NCBI RefSeq assembly: GCF_028649455.1
Contig: NZ_JAQSIO010000011.1
Location: 22,192 to 86,191 of the forward strand
Source: Curvibacter microcysteis
Lineage (GTDB): Bacteria; Pseudomonadota; Gammaproteobacteria; Burkholderiales; Burkholderiaceae_C
Direction: 5' to 3'
DNA length: 64,000 bases
The notes beneath the pieces were generated by a model. The model was given only the letters and a program-made list of their open reading frames with translations. It ran no database searches and had not been told where the DNA came from. The first letter of the stretch is position 1. The number at the start of each line of letters is the position of its first letter. Position numbers and translations under genes: made by a program. Shown in pieces: positions 35,459 through 44,253 of this stretch.

Positions 35459-38400
35459 TCAGCGGCGCAGGTCCAGCGTGAACGGGAACTCACGGCTGCC
35501 CGGCACGCCGACGGTGGCCTGTGGCACCTGCATCGTGCCCGGGGTGTGGCCCATGCGGAAGAAGCGGGACAGGCGGCGGCTTTCGGCTTCGTAGGCGTTG
35601 ACCGGGAATGTCACGTAGTTGCGTCCGCCCGGGTGGGCGACGTGGTACTGGCAGCCGCCGACCGAGCGCTTCATCCAGCTGTCAACGATGTCGAACACCA
35701 GGGGCGCGTGCACGCCGATGCTGGGGTGCAGGGCCGAGGGCGGGTTCCAGGCCTTGTAGCGCACACCGGCCACGAATTCGCCTTCCACGCCCGTGGGCTG
35801 CAGGGGCAGGGCGCGGCCGTTGACGGTGATGACGTGGCGGCTCTCGTTGAAGCCACTGACATGCACTTCGATGCGCTCCAGCGACGAGTCCACGTAGCGC
35901 ACGGTGCCGCCGGCCGAGCCTTCCTCGCCCATGACGTGCCAGGGTTCCAGCGCGTTGCGCAAGGTGACTTCCATGCCCATGGACTGCACGCTGCCGACCA
36001 AGGGGAAGCGGAACTCAAAGTGCGGCGCAAACCAGGCGTCGTCAAACGCATAGCCAGCCTGGCGCATCTCGGCCATGACGTCGTTGAAGTCCTGGCGCAC
36101 AAAGTGCGGCAGCAGGCAGCGGTCGTGCAACTGGGTGCCCCAGCGGGTGACTGGCGCCTTGTAGGGCTGTTTCCAGAAGCGCGCGATCAGGGCGCGCAGC
36201 AGCAGTTGCTGCGCGATGCTCATGCGGGCGTGGGGCGGCATCTCGAAGGCGCGCAGCTCCAGCAGACCCAGGCGACCGGTGCTGCTGTCGGGCGAGTAGA
36301 GCTTGTCGATGCAGAACTCGCTGCGGTGGGTGTTGCCGGTCACGTCGACCAAGATGTTGCGCAGCGTGCGGTCCACCAGCCACGGCGGCATGTCCTGGCC
36401 GTAGGTTTCGCGGTTGCGTTCGATCTCGCGCAGGGCGATTTCCAGCTCGTAAAGCTGGTCGTTGCGTGCCTCGTCCACGCGCGGGGCCTGGCTGGTCGGG
36501 CCAATGAACATGCCCGAGAACAGGTAGCTCAGCGAAGGGTGGTTGTGCCAATACAGGATCAGGCTGGCCAGCAGCTCGGGGCGGCGCAGGAAGGGGCTGT
36601 CGGCCGGCGTGGCGCCACCCAGCACGAAGTGGTTGCCACCCCCCGTGCCGGTGTGTCGGCCATCGGTCATGAACTTCTCGGCGGTCAGGCGCGTTTCAAA
36701 CGCGGCTTGGTACAGGAACTCGGTGTGCTGCACCAGTTCCTTCCAGTTGTGGGCCGGGTGGATGTTGACCTCGATCACGCCCGGATCGGGGGTGACTTGC
36801 AGCACCTTCAGGCGCGGGTCGCGCGGCGGCGGGTAGCCTTCGAGCACGATGGCCATGCCCAGTTCGCTGGCCGTGGCTTCGACGGCGGCCAGCAGGTCCA
36901 GGTAATCCTCCAGGCGCGACAGGGGCGGCATGAAGACGTAGAGCAGGCTGGATTTGGGCGCCTTGGACTCGACCTTGGGGCCGCTGGCGCGGGCCGGGTT
37001 GCGGGCTTCCACGCAGAGCGCCGTGCGCGTGATCCAGTGGGCCGACACGCCACGGGCCGGGGCCTGGGTCCAGGCAGCGGGCTGGGGCTGGCCCGTTTGG
37101 GTCGCCGCCTCCGCCACGCCGCTGTCGGTCACGCCGCTGCCCCAACCCTGGGTGCGGCGCTGGGCCTCACCCGGGGTTTGGGCGCCCGCCAGGTAGGGCA
37201 CGCCACGCAGGTCGCTGCCAAAGGCGGCCCCCACGCCCGGCGCGCTGTGGCGGGACTGGAAGTCGGCGCTGCTTGGCAGGGCGCTGCGCGGGGCCATGGG
37301 GTCGGTTTCGACCATGTAGGGGTAGTCGGCGCTGGTGACCCAGGGCAGGGAGTCCAGCGGCAAGCGGTAGCCCATGGGCGAGTCGCCCGGGATCAGGTAC
37401 ATGCGCTCGTCGCGGAAGAACCAGGGACCGGTGCTCCACAGCGGACCGACCATTTGCGGGTTGCCGGCGTCGGGGTTGATCTCCAGCGGCAGCACATAGC
37501 CCACCACCGAGTCCAGCTTCTGGCCAAAGACGCGGCGCAGGCGCACGCGCTCCAGTTCGTCGTCGAGCTTGGAGTCAAAGGGGTCAACGTTGACGGGCAG
37601 GCGGCGTTCGCGCCACAGGTAGTACCAGGTGTCTTCGTAGCCCGCTTCGATGAAGTGGTCACTCAGGCCCAGCTTGCCGGCCAGGGTCTGGGTGAAGCGC
37701 TCGGCGTCGGCGCTGGTGTAGTGCATGGGGGTCCGCTCGTCAGCGAACAGGGCTGGGTTTTGCCAGATGGGCTGGCCGTCGGCGCGCCAGCAGATCGACA
37801 GGGCCCAGCGCGGCAGTTGCTCGCCGGGGTACCACTTGCCCTGGCCAAAGTGGAGGAAGCCCCCTTGGCCGTACTCGTCGCGCAGCTTGTGCACCAGCTC
37901 GGTGGCGTAGGCCCGCTTGGTGGGGCCCAGGGCGTCGGTGTTCCATTCGGCGCCGTCGCGGTCTTCGGTGGCCACGTAGGTTGGCTCTCCGCCTTGGGTC
38001 AGGCGCACATCGCCGGCTTGCAGTTCTTGGTCCACCGCCTCGCCCAAGGCCAGCACCTGGGCCCATTGTTCGTCGGTGTACGGCTGGGTGACGCGCGGGG
38101 ACTCGTAAATCCGGGTCACGCCCATGTGGTGGCTGAATTCGACTTCGCACTTGTCCACCGCGCCTTCGACCGGGGCCGCGCCCGAGGGCTGGGGCGTGCA
38201 GGCCAGGGGAATGTGGCCTTCGCCGGCCAGCAGGCCCGAGGTGGGGTCCAGCCCGATCCAGCCTGCGCCGGGCAGGTAGACCTCGCACCAGGCGTGCAGG
38301 TCGGTGAAGTCAACTTCGGTGCCGCTGGGGCCGTCCAGGGCCTTGACGTCGGGCTTGAGCTGGATCAGGTAGCCCGAGACAAAGCGCGCGGCCAGGCCGC

Positions 38401-38980
38401 AGTGGCGCATCAGCTGAACCAGCAGCCAGCCCGAATCGCGGCAAGAACCCGAGGCCTTGGTCAGCGTTTCCTCGGGCGTTTGCACGCCCGGTTCCATGCG
38501 GATCAGGTAGCCGATGTCGTTTTGCAGTTTCTGGTTCAGTCGAACCAGGAAGTCAATGGTGCGGCATTCGCTGCGGTCGATCTCGGCCAGGTACTTCTTG
38601 AGCACCGGCGTGACGGGCTCGGTGACGAGGTAGGGCGCCAGCTCCTCCTGGACCAGCTTGTCGTACTGGAACGGGAAGTTCTCGGCCGCCGGCTCCAGAA
38701 AGAAATCGAAAGGGTTGTAAACCGCCATCTCGACCACCAGGTCGACCGTGACCTTGAATTCGGTGGTGGGATTGGGGAAGACCAGCCGCGCCTGGTAGTT
38801 GGCGAACGGGTCTTGCTGCCAGTTGATGAAATGGTTGCTGGGCTCGATGCGCAGCGAATAGGAAATGATTTTGCTGCGGCAGTGCGGGGCTGGACGCAGT
38901 CGGACCACCTGGGGGCCCAGGTTGACGGGGCGGTCGTAGCGGTAGTGGGTGACGTGGTTCAGTGCGGCGTGGATCGACAT
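35459..38980 (-). CDS. Transglutaminase / DUF2126 putative amidoligase
   Basis: A 1173-residue protein, the largest in the window. The N-terminal third carries a transglutaminase N-region and papain-like core with C180 (KASGSCRDSGW), H229 (FTDLHAWCEVY) and D245 (WIGLDPTSG). The remaining two thirds form the DUF2126 region, annotated in the family as a putative amidoligase, with conserved stretches such as VRLTQGGEPTYVATEDRDG, FHAQ-free low-complexity joint near 590-660 and GGNHFVLGGATPADSPFLRRP. A linker rich in Ala/Gly/Pro and Gln at about 560-640 breaks the domain. It begins the operon with the fused ATP-grasp/alpha-E protein and the second transglutaminase. Function is predicted: one protein may both cut and form amide bonds. 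Confidence 0.9.
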   Translation of the reverse strand: MSIHAALNHVTHYRYDRPVNLGPQVVRLRPAPHCRSKIISYSLRIEPSNHFINWQQDPFANYQARLVFPNPTTEFKVTVDLVVEMAVYNPFDFFLEPAAENFPFQYDKLVQEELAPYLVTEPVTPVLKKYLAEIDRSECRTIDFLVRLNQKLQNDIGYLIRMEPGVQTPEETLTKASGSCRDSGWLLVQLMRHCGLAARFVSGYLIQLKPDVKALDGPSGTEVDFTDLHAWCEVYLPGAGWIGLDPTSGLLAGEGHIPLACTPQPSGAAPVEGAVDKCEVEFSHHMGVTRIYESPRVTQPYTDEQWAQVLALGEAVDQELQAGDVRLTQGGEPTYVATEDRDGAEWNTDALGPTKRAYATELVHKLRDEYGQGGFLHFGQGKWYPGEQLPRWALSICWRADGQPIWQNPALFADERTPMHYTSADAERFTQTLAGKLGLSDHFIEAGYEDTWYYLWRERRLPVNVDPFDSKLDDELERVRLRRVFGQKLDSVVGYVLPLEINPDAGNPQMVGPLWSTGPWFFRDERMYLIPGDSPMGYRLPLDSLPWVTSADYPYMVETDPMAPRSALPSSADFQSRHSAPGVGAAFGSDLRGVPYLAGAQTPGEAQRRTQGWGSGVTDSGVAEAATQTGQPQPAAWTQAPARGVSAHWITRTALCVEARNPARASGPKVESKAPKSSLLYVFMPPLSRLEDYLDLLAAVEATASELGMAIVLEGYPPPRDPRLKVLQVTPDPGVIEVNIHPAHNWKELVQHTEFLYQAAFETRLTAEKFMTDGRHTGTGGGNHFVLGGATPADSPFLRRPELLASLILYWHNHPSLSYLFSGMFIGPTSQAPRVDEARNDQLYELEIALREIERNRETYGQDMPPWLVDRTLRNILVDVTGNTHRSEFCIDKLYSPDSSTGRLGLLELRAFEMPPHARMSIAQQLLLRALIARFWKQPYKAPVTRWGTQLHDRCLLPHFVRQDFNDVMAEMRQAGYAFDDAWFAPHFEFRFPLVGSVQSMGMEVTLRNALEPWHVMGEEGSAGGTVRYVDSSLERIEVHVSGFNESRHVITVNGRALPLQPTGVEGEFVAGVRYKAWNPPSALHPSIGVHAPLVFDIVDSWMKRSVGGCQYHVAHPGGRNYVTFPVNAYEAESRRLSRFFRMGHTPGTMQVPQATVGVPGSREFPFTLDLRR

Positions 38981-39014
38981 TCGTCTTGTCTCTCTGGCAA
39001 AAAGGCCATCAAAC

Positions 39015-39034
39015 GGCTGCTGGGGACAGCAGCC
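39015..39034. promoter_or_regulatory. 8-bp palindrome in the DUF2126/comEC divergent region
   Basis: GGCTGCTG-GGGA-CAGCAGCC is a perfect inverted repeat in the 128-bp region between the divergent starts of the DUF2126 gene and comEC. It could be an operator or a leader hairpin of the amidoligase transcript. Confidence 0.45.
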
Positions 39035-39108
39035 CTGTGAAACATCCTAGCAAGAGCTGCGCCACGGCGTGTGTCAATCGAGGCTTTGCTGCGCCCTAGG
39101 ATGGCGAA

Positions 39109-41646
39109 ATGCCGCAGCTTTGGAGCACCGATGTGCCTGGGCATTCCAGCCCCGGCGGGCAGTCGTCTTTTTGGCGCTTGCCGTGGCGTGGCTGCATGGC
39201 GGCCAGCCTGGGGGTGTTGGCGGGCACCGCGTTGCAGCTGCAGCAGGCCCGCTTGTGGCCCTTGGTGGATGTTGTCTGGGTGGGGCTGGCGGGCCTGGTG
39301 CTGAGCCTGGGCATGGCGTGGCTCGGTGACCGCCCTGGCCGCCGCGCAGTCCGCTTGAGCGGGGTGGGGGCCTGGGTGCTGGTTTGGCTTCTGGCCTTGG
39401 TCCTGACCTGGGCCCAGCTTGGCATCCGCGCCGCGCTGTTGCGCGACAGTGCCTTGCCCGAAGCGTGGGAGGGCCTGGACATCGAGGTCATCGGCCGGGT
39501 CAGTGCCATGCCCCAACGGCTGGCCTGGGGCCAACGGTTTTTGCTGGTGCCTGAATCGGCGCAGTGGGCCGGCCAGGCCTTGGCACTGCCCTCACCGCTC
39601 TGGCTGGGCTGGTCCGGTGCTGGCGATGGGGGGGAGGCTGCCGCACCCGCCTTGGTCGCGGGGGAGCGCTGGCGCTTCAGCGTGCGCTTGAAGCGGGTGC
39701 ACGGCGCGCTCAACCCCGGCGGCTTTGACCATGAGCTCTGGCTGTGGGAGCAGGGCGTGCTGGCCACGGGCCAGGTGCGCGCGGGGCCGGGCCTGCCCCT
39801 GCCCGAGCGACTGGTCGCCACCGCTGCTTACCCCGTGGAGCGCTGGCGTCAGCGGGTGCGCGATGCGATCTGGCGGCACTTGCTGCAGGGCGTGCCCGAA
39901 GGCGGCTCAGTTCGGCAGGCCGGCGTGGTGGTGGCCTTGGTCACCGGGGACCAGCGCGCCATTGAGCGTGCCGATTGGCAAGTCTTCCGCAGCACTGGCG
40001 TGGCCCACCTGATGAGCATTTCGGGCCTGCACATCACCTTGCTGGCCTGGCTGGCCAGCCGGGCGATCCAGGCGCTGTGGCGTCAGACGGCGCGCTGGCC
40101 GGGGGCGCTGGGCCGGGTGTGCCTGCGCTGGCCTGCGCCCTGGGTGGCCAGCCTCGGTGGCTTGCTGGTGGCCTTGTCCTATTCGGTGTTTTGCGGTTGG
40201 GGCGTGCCGGCGCAGCGCACCGTCGGCATGTTGGCGGTGCTGACCTGTCTGCGTGCGGCGGGCTTGCGCTGGCCGTGGCAACAGACCTGGGCCTTGATGG
40301 CCGCGGTGGTGGTCCTGTGGGACCCCTGGGCTTGGCTGCAGCCGGGCTTTTGGCTGAGTTTTGTGGCGGTGGGAGTGTTGTTCGTCACCGATGCTGGCGC
40401 CAAGGGGCGCGCGCTGCCTCAGGAGCCCGTCTCGGCCTGGCTTCAAGCCTGGCGTGCCGTGGCGGCCTTGCTGCGCGAGCAGTGGGTGCTAACGCTGGCG
40501 CTGGCTCCGCTGACCCTGTGGCTGTTCGGCCAGGTCTCCGTGGTCGGCTTGGTGGCCAATTTATTCGCCATCCCTTGGGTGACTGGGGTGGTCACGCCAT
40601 TGGCGCTGTTGGGTTGTCTGCTGCCTCCCCTGTGGGATGCCGCGGCCTGGGCGGTGCAGGGTCTGGCGGTGGTGCTGGTCTGGTTGGCCGCCTGGCCTGG
40701 GGCCACCTGGTCGGTGGCCGCGCCCCCGCTTTGGGCTGGCGCGGTGGGCTTGCTGGGCGGTGTGATGTGCGCGGGGCCCTGGCCTGGCGCTTGGCGCCTG
40801 TTGGGCGTGCCCTTGCTCTTGCCGGTGCTGTTTTGGCAAGCGCAGCGGCCCGATTGGGGACGCTTCGAGCTGCTGGCCGCCGATGTGGGGCAGGGCAATG
40901 CGGTGATCGTGCGCACCGCGCAGCACACCCTGGTGTACGACGCGGGGTCACGCTACTCGCCGGACAGCGACGCGGGTGACCGCGTTCTTTTGCCCTTGTT
41001 GCGGGCGGCGGGCGAAACGCCTGACCGGCTGGTGCTGAGCCACCGTGATACCGACCACACGGGGGGCGCGCGGGCCTTGCTGTCGGCCTTCCCCCAAATG
41101 ACGCTGTGGTCCTCTCTGGCACCTGATCACCCCCTGCGCTTGGGCCGCGAGCACACCGCTTGTGGCACCGGGCAAGGTTGGCAGTGGGACGGGGTGCATT
41201 TCGCCTTTTCGCACCCCGGCGCGGTGGCCTTGGGGCCCGAGCCGCGTCCCAATGCCCTCAGTTGCGTGCTGCGGGTGCAGGACGCCCACGGTGTGGCGGC
41301 GTTGTTGCCGGGCGACATCGAAGCAGCGCAAGAGTTGGCCCTGGTCGGCCAGGGGGCAGCGCTGGCAGCCGATTGGTTGTTGGTGCCGCACCATGGCAGC
41401 AAGACGTCGTCGACCCCGGCCTTTGTGGCTGCGGTGGCGCCTCGGGTGGCCGTGGTGCAGGCGGGCTACCGCAACCGCTTTGCCCACCCTGCGCCCGAGG
41501 TGCGCGAGCGCTATTTGACGCGCGAGCTGCGCTGGGTCGAGACCCCTGTCTGTGGCGCCGCGCTGTGGCGCAGTCAACAGCCTGACACGGTTCAGTGTGA
41601 GCGTGAGCATCGGCCTCGCTATTGGCATTGGCCCTTGCACCCCTGA
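39109..41646 (+). CDS. comEC: ComEC/Rec2 DNA uptake channel protein
   Basis: An 845-residue ComEC: DUF4131-like N-terminus with membrane segments, an OB-like periplasmic part, the competence domain with about seven helices (roughly residues 280-560) and a C-terminal metallo-beta-lactamase domain with ADVGQGNAV and SHRDTDHTGG. ComEC moves one DNA strand across the inner membrane during transformation, and the C-terminal domain is the proposed nuclease that degrades the other strand; its metal motif HxDxDH is intact. The gene lies between the two ATP-grasp/alpha-E loci, which are unrelated to competence as far as known. Length is within the proteobacterial range. Confidence 0.95.
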   Translation: MPQLWSTDVPGHSSPGGQSSFWRLPWRGCMAASLGVLAGTALQLQQARLWPLVDVVWVGLAGLVLSLGMAWLGDRPGRRAVRLSGVGAWVLVWLLALVLTWAQLGIRAALLRDSALPEAWEGLDIEVIGRVSAMPQRLAWGQRFLLVPESAQWAGQALALPSPLWLGWSGAGDGGEAAAPALVAGERWRFSVRLKRVHGALNPGGFDHELWLWEQGVLATGQVRAGPGLPLPERLVATAAYPVERWRQRVRDAIWRHLLQGVPEGGSVRQAGVVVALVTGDQRAIERADWQVFRSTGVAHLMSISGLHITLLAWLASRAIQALWRQTARWPGALGRVCLRWPAPWVASLGGLLVALSYSVFCGWGVPAQRTVGMLAVLTCLRAAGLRWPWQQTWALMAAVVVLWDPWAWLQPGFWLSFVAVGVLFVTDAGAKGRALPQEPVSAWLQAWRAVAALLREQWVLTLALAPLTLWLFGQVSVVGLVANLFAIPWVTGVVTPLALLGCLLPPLWDAAAWAVQGLAVVLVWLAAWPGATWSVAAPPLWAGAVGLLGGVMCAGPWPGAWRLLGVPLLLPVLFWQAQRPDWGRFELLAADVGQGNAVIVRTAQHTLVYDAGSRYSPDSDAGDRVLLPLLRAAGETPDRLVLSHRDTDHTGGARALLSAFPQMTLWSSLAPDHPLRLGREHTACGTGQGWQWDGVHFAFSHPGAVALGPEPRPNALSCVLRVQDAHGVAALLPGDIEAAQELALVGQGAALAADWLLVPHHGSKTSSTPAFVAAVAPRVAVVQAGYRNRFAHPAPEVRERYLTRELRWVETPVCGAALWRSQQPDTVQCEREHRPRYWHWPLHP

Positions 41647-41733
41647 GTTTCAGCGGCTGATTTTTGAGATTCACGCCCAAATCCGGTGCATGGTGGGCCC
41701 GGAAATTGCTATGCTGGAGACAGGAGATGGCAC

Positions 41734-43179
41734 ATGCTGAAATTTGACGAGATGTACACCCGTTTGCCCCTTGAGGGCAGTCCCGTGCGAGCCCACTACG
41801 AGGCCTACGCGCGATGGCTGGCACGTCAGCCGGCCGATGTCATGAGGGCCCGTCGGGAAGAAGCCGAGATGATCTTCCGCCGCGTCGGTATCACCTTCGC
41901 GGTTTATGGCGCCAAGGATGAGGATGGCTCGGGCACCGAACGATTGATTCCGTTCGACCTGATCCCGCGCATCATCCCGGCCCATGAATGGCAGACCATG
42001 GAGAAAGGCCTGGTGCAGCGCGTCACGGCGCTCAACCGCTTCATCCATGACGTCTACCACGACCAGGACATCATCCGTGCCGGTGTGATTCCGGCCGAGC
42101 AGATCCTCAACAACGCGCAGTTCCGCAGTGTGATGATGGGCGTGGACGTGCCCAACAACATCTACTCGCAGATCGCCGGCATCGACATCGTGCGGGCCCC
42201 GAATGCAGCCGGTGAGGGCGAGTACTACGTGCTCGAAGACAACCTGCGCGTGCCCAGCGGCGTGAGCTACATGCTCGAAGACCGCAAGATGATGATGCGC
42301 TTGTTCCCCGACCTGTTCAGCCAGCACCGTGTGGCCCCGGTCGCGCATTACCCCGACCTGTTGCTGGAAACCCTGCGTGCGTCCGCCCCGCCGGCCACTG
42401 CCGAGCCCACCGTGGTGGTGCTCACACCGGGCATGTACAACAGTGCTTACTTTGAGCACGCTTTCCTGGCCCAGCAAATGGGCGTGGAACTGGTCGAAGG
42501 CCAGGACCTGCTGGTCAAGGACGATTTTGTGTGGATGCGCACCACGCGGGGCTTGAAGCGCGTGGACGTGATTTACCGCCGCGTCGACGACGACTTCCTG
42601 GACCCTCAGGTCTTCCGCCCCAGTTCCACCCTGGGTTGCGCCGGCCTGATGAACGCTTACCGGGCGGGCAACGTGGCGATCTGCAACGCCGTGGGCACGG
42701 GCGTGGCCGACGACAAGTCGATCTACCCCTATGTGCCCAAGATGATCGAGTTCTACCTGGGCGAGAAGCCGATCCTCAACAACGTGCCCACCTACATGTG
42801 CCGCAACAAAGACGAGTTGCAGTACACGCTGGACAACCTCAAGGACCTGGTGGTCAAGGAGGTGCACGGCGCCGGTGGCTACGGCATGTTGGTCGGCCCT
42901 GCCGCCACCAAGGCCGAGATCGAAGAGTTCCGTGCCGCTGTGTTGGCCAACCCCAGCGGTTACATCGCTCAGCCCACGCTGAGCCTGTCGAGCTGCCCCA
43001 CGTTTGTGGAGTCGGGCATTGCGCCGCGCCACATCGACCTGCGGCCTTTTGTGCTGTCGGGCAAGTCGGTGCAGATGGTCCCGGGGGGCCTGACCCGCGT
43101 GGCGCTCAAGGAAGGCTCCTTGGTGGTGAATTCGTCGCAAGGCGGCGGCACCAAGGACACCTGGATTCTGGAAGTTTGA
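41734..43179 (+). CDS. Stand-alone circularly permuted type 2 ATP-grasp protein
   Basis: A 481-residue DUF404/DUF407 protein, a predicted ATP-dependent peptide or amide ligase. Motifs include RFIHDVYHDQDI, RRVDDDFLDPQVFRPSSTLG, RAGNVAICNAVGTGVADDKS, LVVKEVHGAGGYGM and the C-terminal SSQGGGTKDTWIL. The start at 41734 has a GGAG ribosome site about 8 nt upstream. The alpha-E partner starts 14 bp downstream. This is the split counterpart of the fused 855-residue protein at 32764-35331; the two share the same core motifs but differ clearly in sequence. Comparable pairs in other proteobacteria are often followed by a transglutaminase and the Anbu peptidase, which are missing here. Confidence 0.92.
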   Translation: MLKFDEMYTRLPLEGSPVRAHYEAYARWLARQPADVMRARREEAEMIFRRVGITFAVYGAKDEDGSGTERLIPFDLIPRIIPAHEWQTMEKGLVQRVTALNRFIHDVYHDQDIIRAGVIPAEQILNNAQFRSVMMGVDVPNNIYSQIAGIDIVRAPNAAGEGEYYVLEDNLRVPSGVSYMLEDRKMMMRLFPDLFSQHRVAPVAHYPDLLLETLRASAPPATAEPTVVVLTPGMYNSAYFEHAFLAQQMGVELVEGQDLLVKDDFVWMRTTRGLKRVDVIYRRVDDDFLDPQVFRPSSTLGCAGLMNAYRAGNVAICNAVGTGVADDKSIYPYVPKMIEFYLGEKPILNNVPTYMCRNKDELQYTLDNLKDLVVKEVHGAGGYGMLVGPAATKAEIEEFRAAVLANPSGYIAQPTLSLSSCPTFVESGIAPRHIDLRPFVLSGKSVQMVPGGLTRVALKEGSLVVNSSQGGGTKDTWILEV

Positions 43180-43192
43180 GGGGAGACTATTG

Positions 43193-44152
43193 ATGTTGTC
43201 ACGCACCGCTGATCATTTGTTCTGGATGTCCCGCTACACCGAGCGCGCGGAGAACACCGCCAGGATGCTGGATGTGAACTACCAGACCTCCTTGTTGCCC
43301 CAGTCGGCCGCCGTGGCCCAAGTGGGCTGGCAAGGCTTGCTGTCCATCAGCGAATTGCTGCCGTCCTACCAGGCCTTGCATGGCGAGGTCACGCCTGAGC
43401 GCGTGCTGGAGTTCATGGTCAAAGACGAGGACAACCCGTCTTCCATCATGTCGTGCCTGCGCGCAGCGCGGGAGAACGCCCGGGCCGTGCGCGGCTCGCT
43501 GACCACCGAGGCCTGGGAAATCCAGAACCAGACCTGGCTGGAGGTGAACCGCATGCTGCGCCAAGGCGACTTCGAGCGCGACCCAGGCCAGTTCTTCGAG
43601 TGGGTGAAGTTCCGCTCGCACCTGTCGCGCGGCGTGACTGTGGGCACCATGCTGATGGACGAGGCGCTGCACTTCATGCGCCTGGGCACCTTCCTGGAAC
43701 GCGCTGACAACACGGCGCGCCTGGTGGATGTGAAGTTCCATGCCGTGCAAAGCGACTTTTTTGGCGCCGCCAGCGAGAAGGATCAGGAGTACGACTTCTA
43801 CCACTGGAGCGCCATCCTGCGCAGCGTCTCGGCGTTCGAGATTTACCGCAAGGTCTACCGCGACGTGATCAAGCCTGAGCGCGTGGCCGAGTTGCTGATC
43901 CTGCGTGCTGACATGCCCCGTTCGCTGCACGCCAGCCTCAACGAGGTGGTGTTGAACCTGGAGATGGTGGCCAACGACCAATCCGACGAGACCCGTCGCC
44001 GCGCGGGCAAGCTGCGCGCCGATTTGCAGTACGCACGCATCGACGAAATCCTGGCCACCGGTTTGCACGCCTTCTTGACGCAGTTCCTGGACCGCGTCAA
44101 TGAACTGGGCGCGCGCATCAGCCGCGATTTCCTGATCCCGGCTGCGACCTGA
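43193..44152 (+). CDS. Stand-alone alpha-E domain protein
   Basis: A 319-residue all-helical alpha-E (DUF403) protein beginning MLSRTADHLFWMSRYTERAENTAR, homologous to the C-terminal part of the fused protein at 32764-35331. Function is unknown; the fold always accompanies the type 2 ATP-grasp ligases, suggesting an obligate partner. A GGGGAG ribosome site precedes the ATG at 43193 (a TTG one codon earlier is also possible). It follows the ATP-grasp gene by 14 bp, and the GGDEF-EAL gene follows after about 100 bp. Confidence 0.92.
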   Translation: MLSRTADHLFWMSRYTERAENTARMLDVNYQTSLLPQSAAVAQVGWQGLLSISELLPSYQALHGEVTPERVLEFMVKDEDNPSSIMSCLRAARENARAVRGSLTTEAWEIQNQTWLEVNRMLRQGDFERDPGQFFEWVKFRSHLSRGVTVGTMLMDEALHFMRLGTFLERADNTARLVDVKFHAVQSDFFGAASEKDQEYDFYHWSAILRSVSAFEIYRKVYRDVIKPERVAELLILRADMPRSLHASLNEVVLNLEMVANDQSDETRRRAGKLRADLQYARIDEILATGLHAFLTQFLDRVNELGARISRDFLIPAAT

Positions 44153-44253
44153 GTGCAGTCCCGCTCCCGCCCCCGACCTGAACCAGCCCTGCCACTGGCT
44201 GGGAGTGCGGCGCACTCTGGGTTTTGGGGCGGTGCGGGCGGCGAGGTTCCCGC

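Noticed and set aside
35210..39040. Open frame of 1276 codons on the plus strand opposite the DUF2126 gene
   Set aside because: It mirrors the coding frame of the minus-strand gene in high-GC DNA, is rich in Gly/His/Gln/Ala/Val and has no domain; the opposite protein has complete catalytic motifs.
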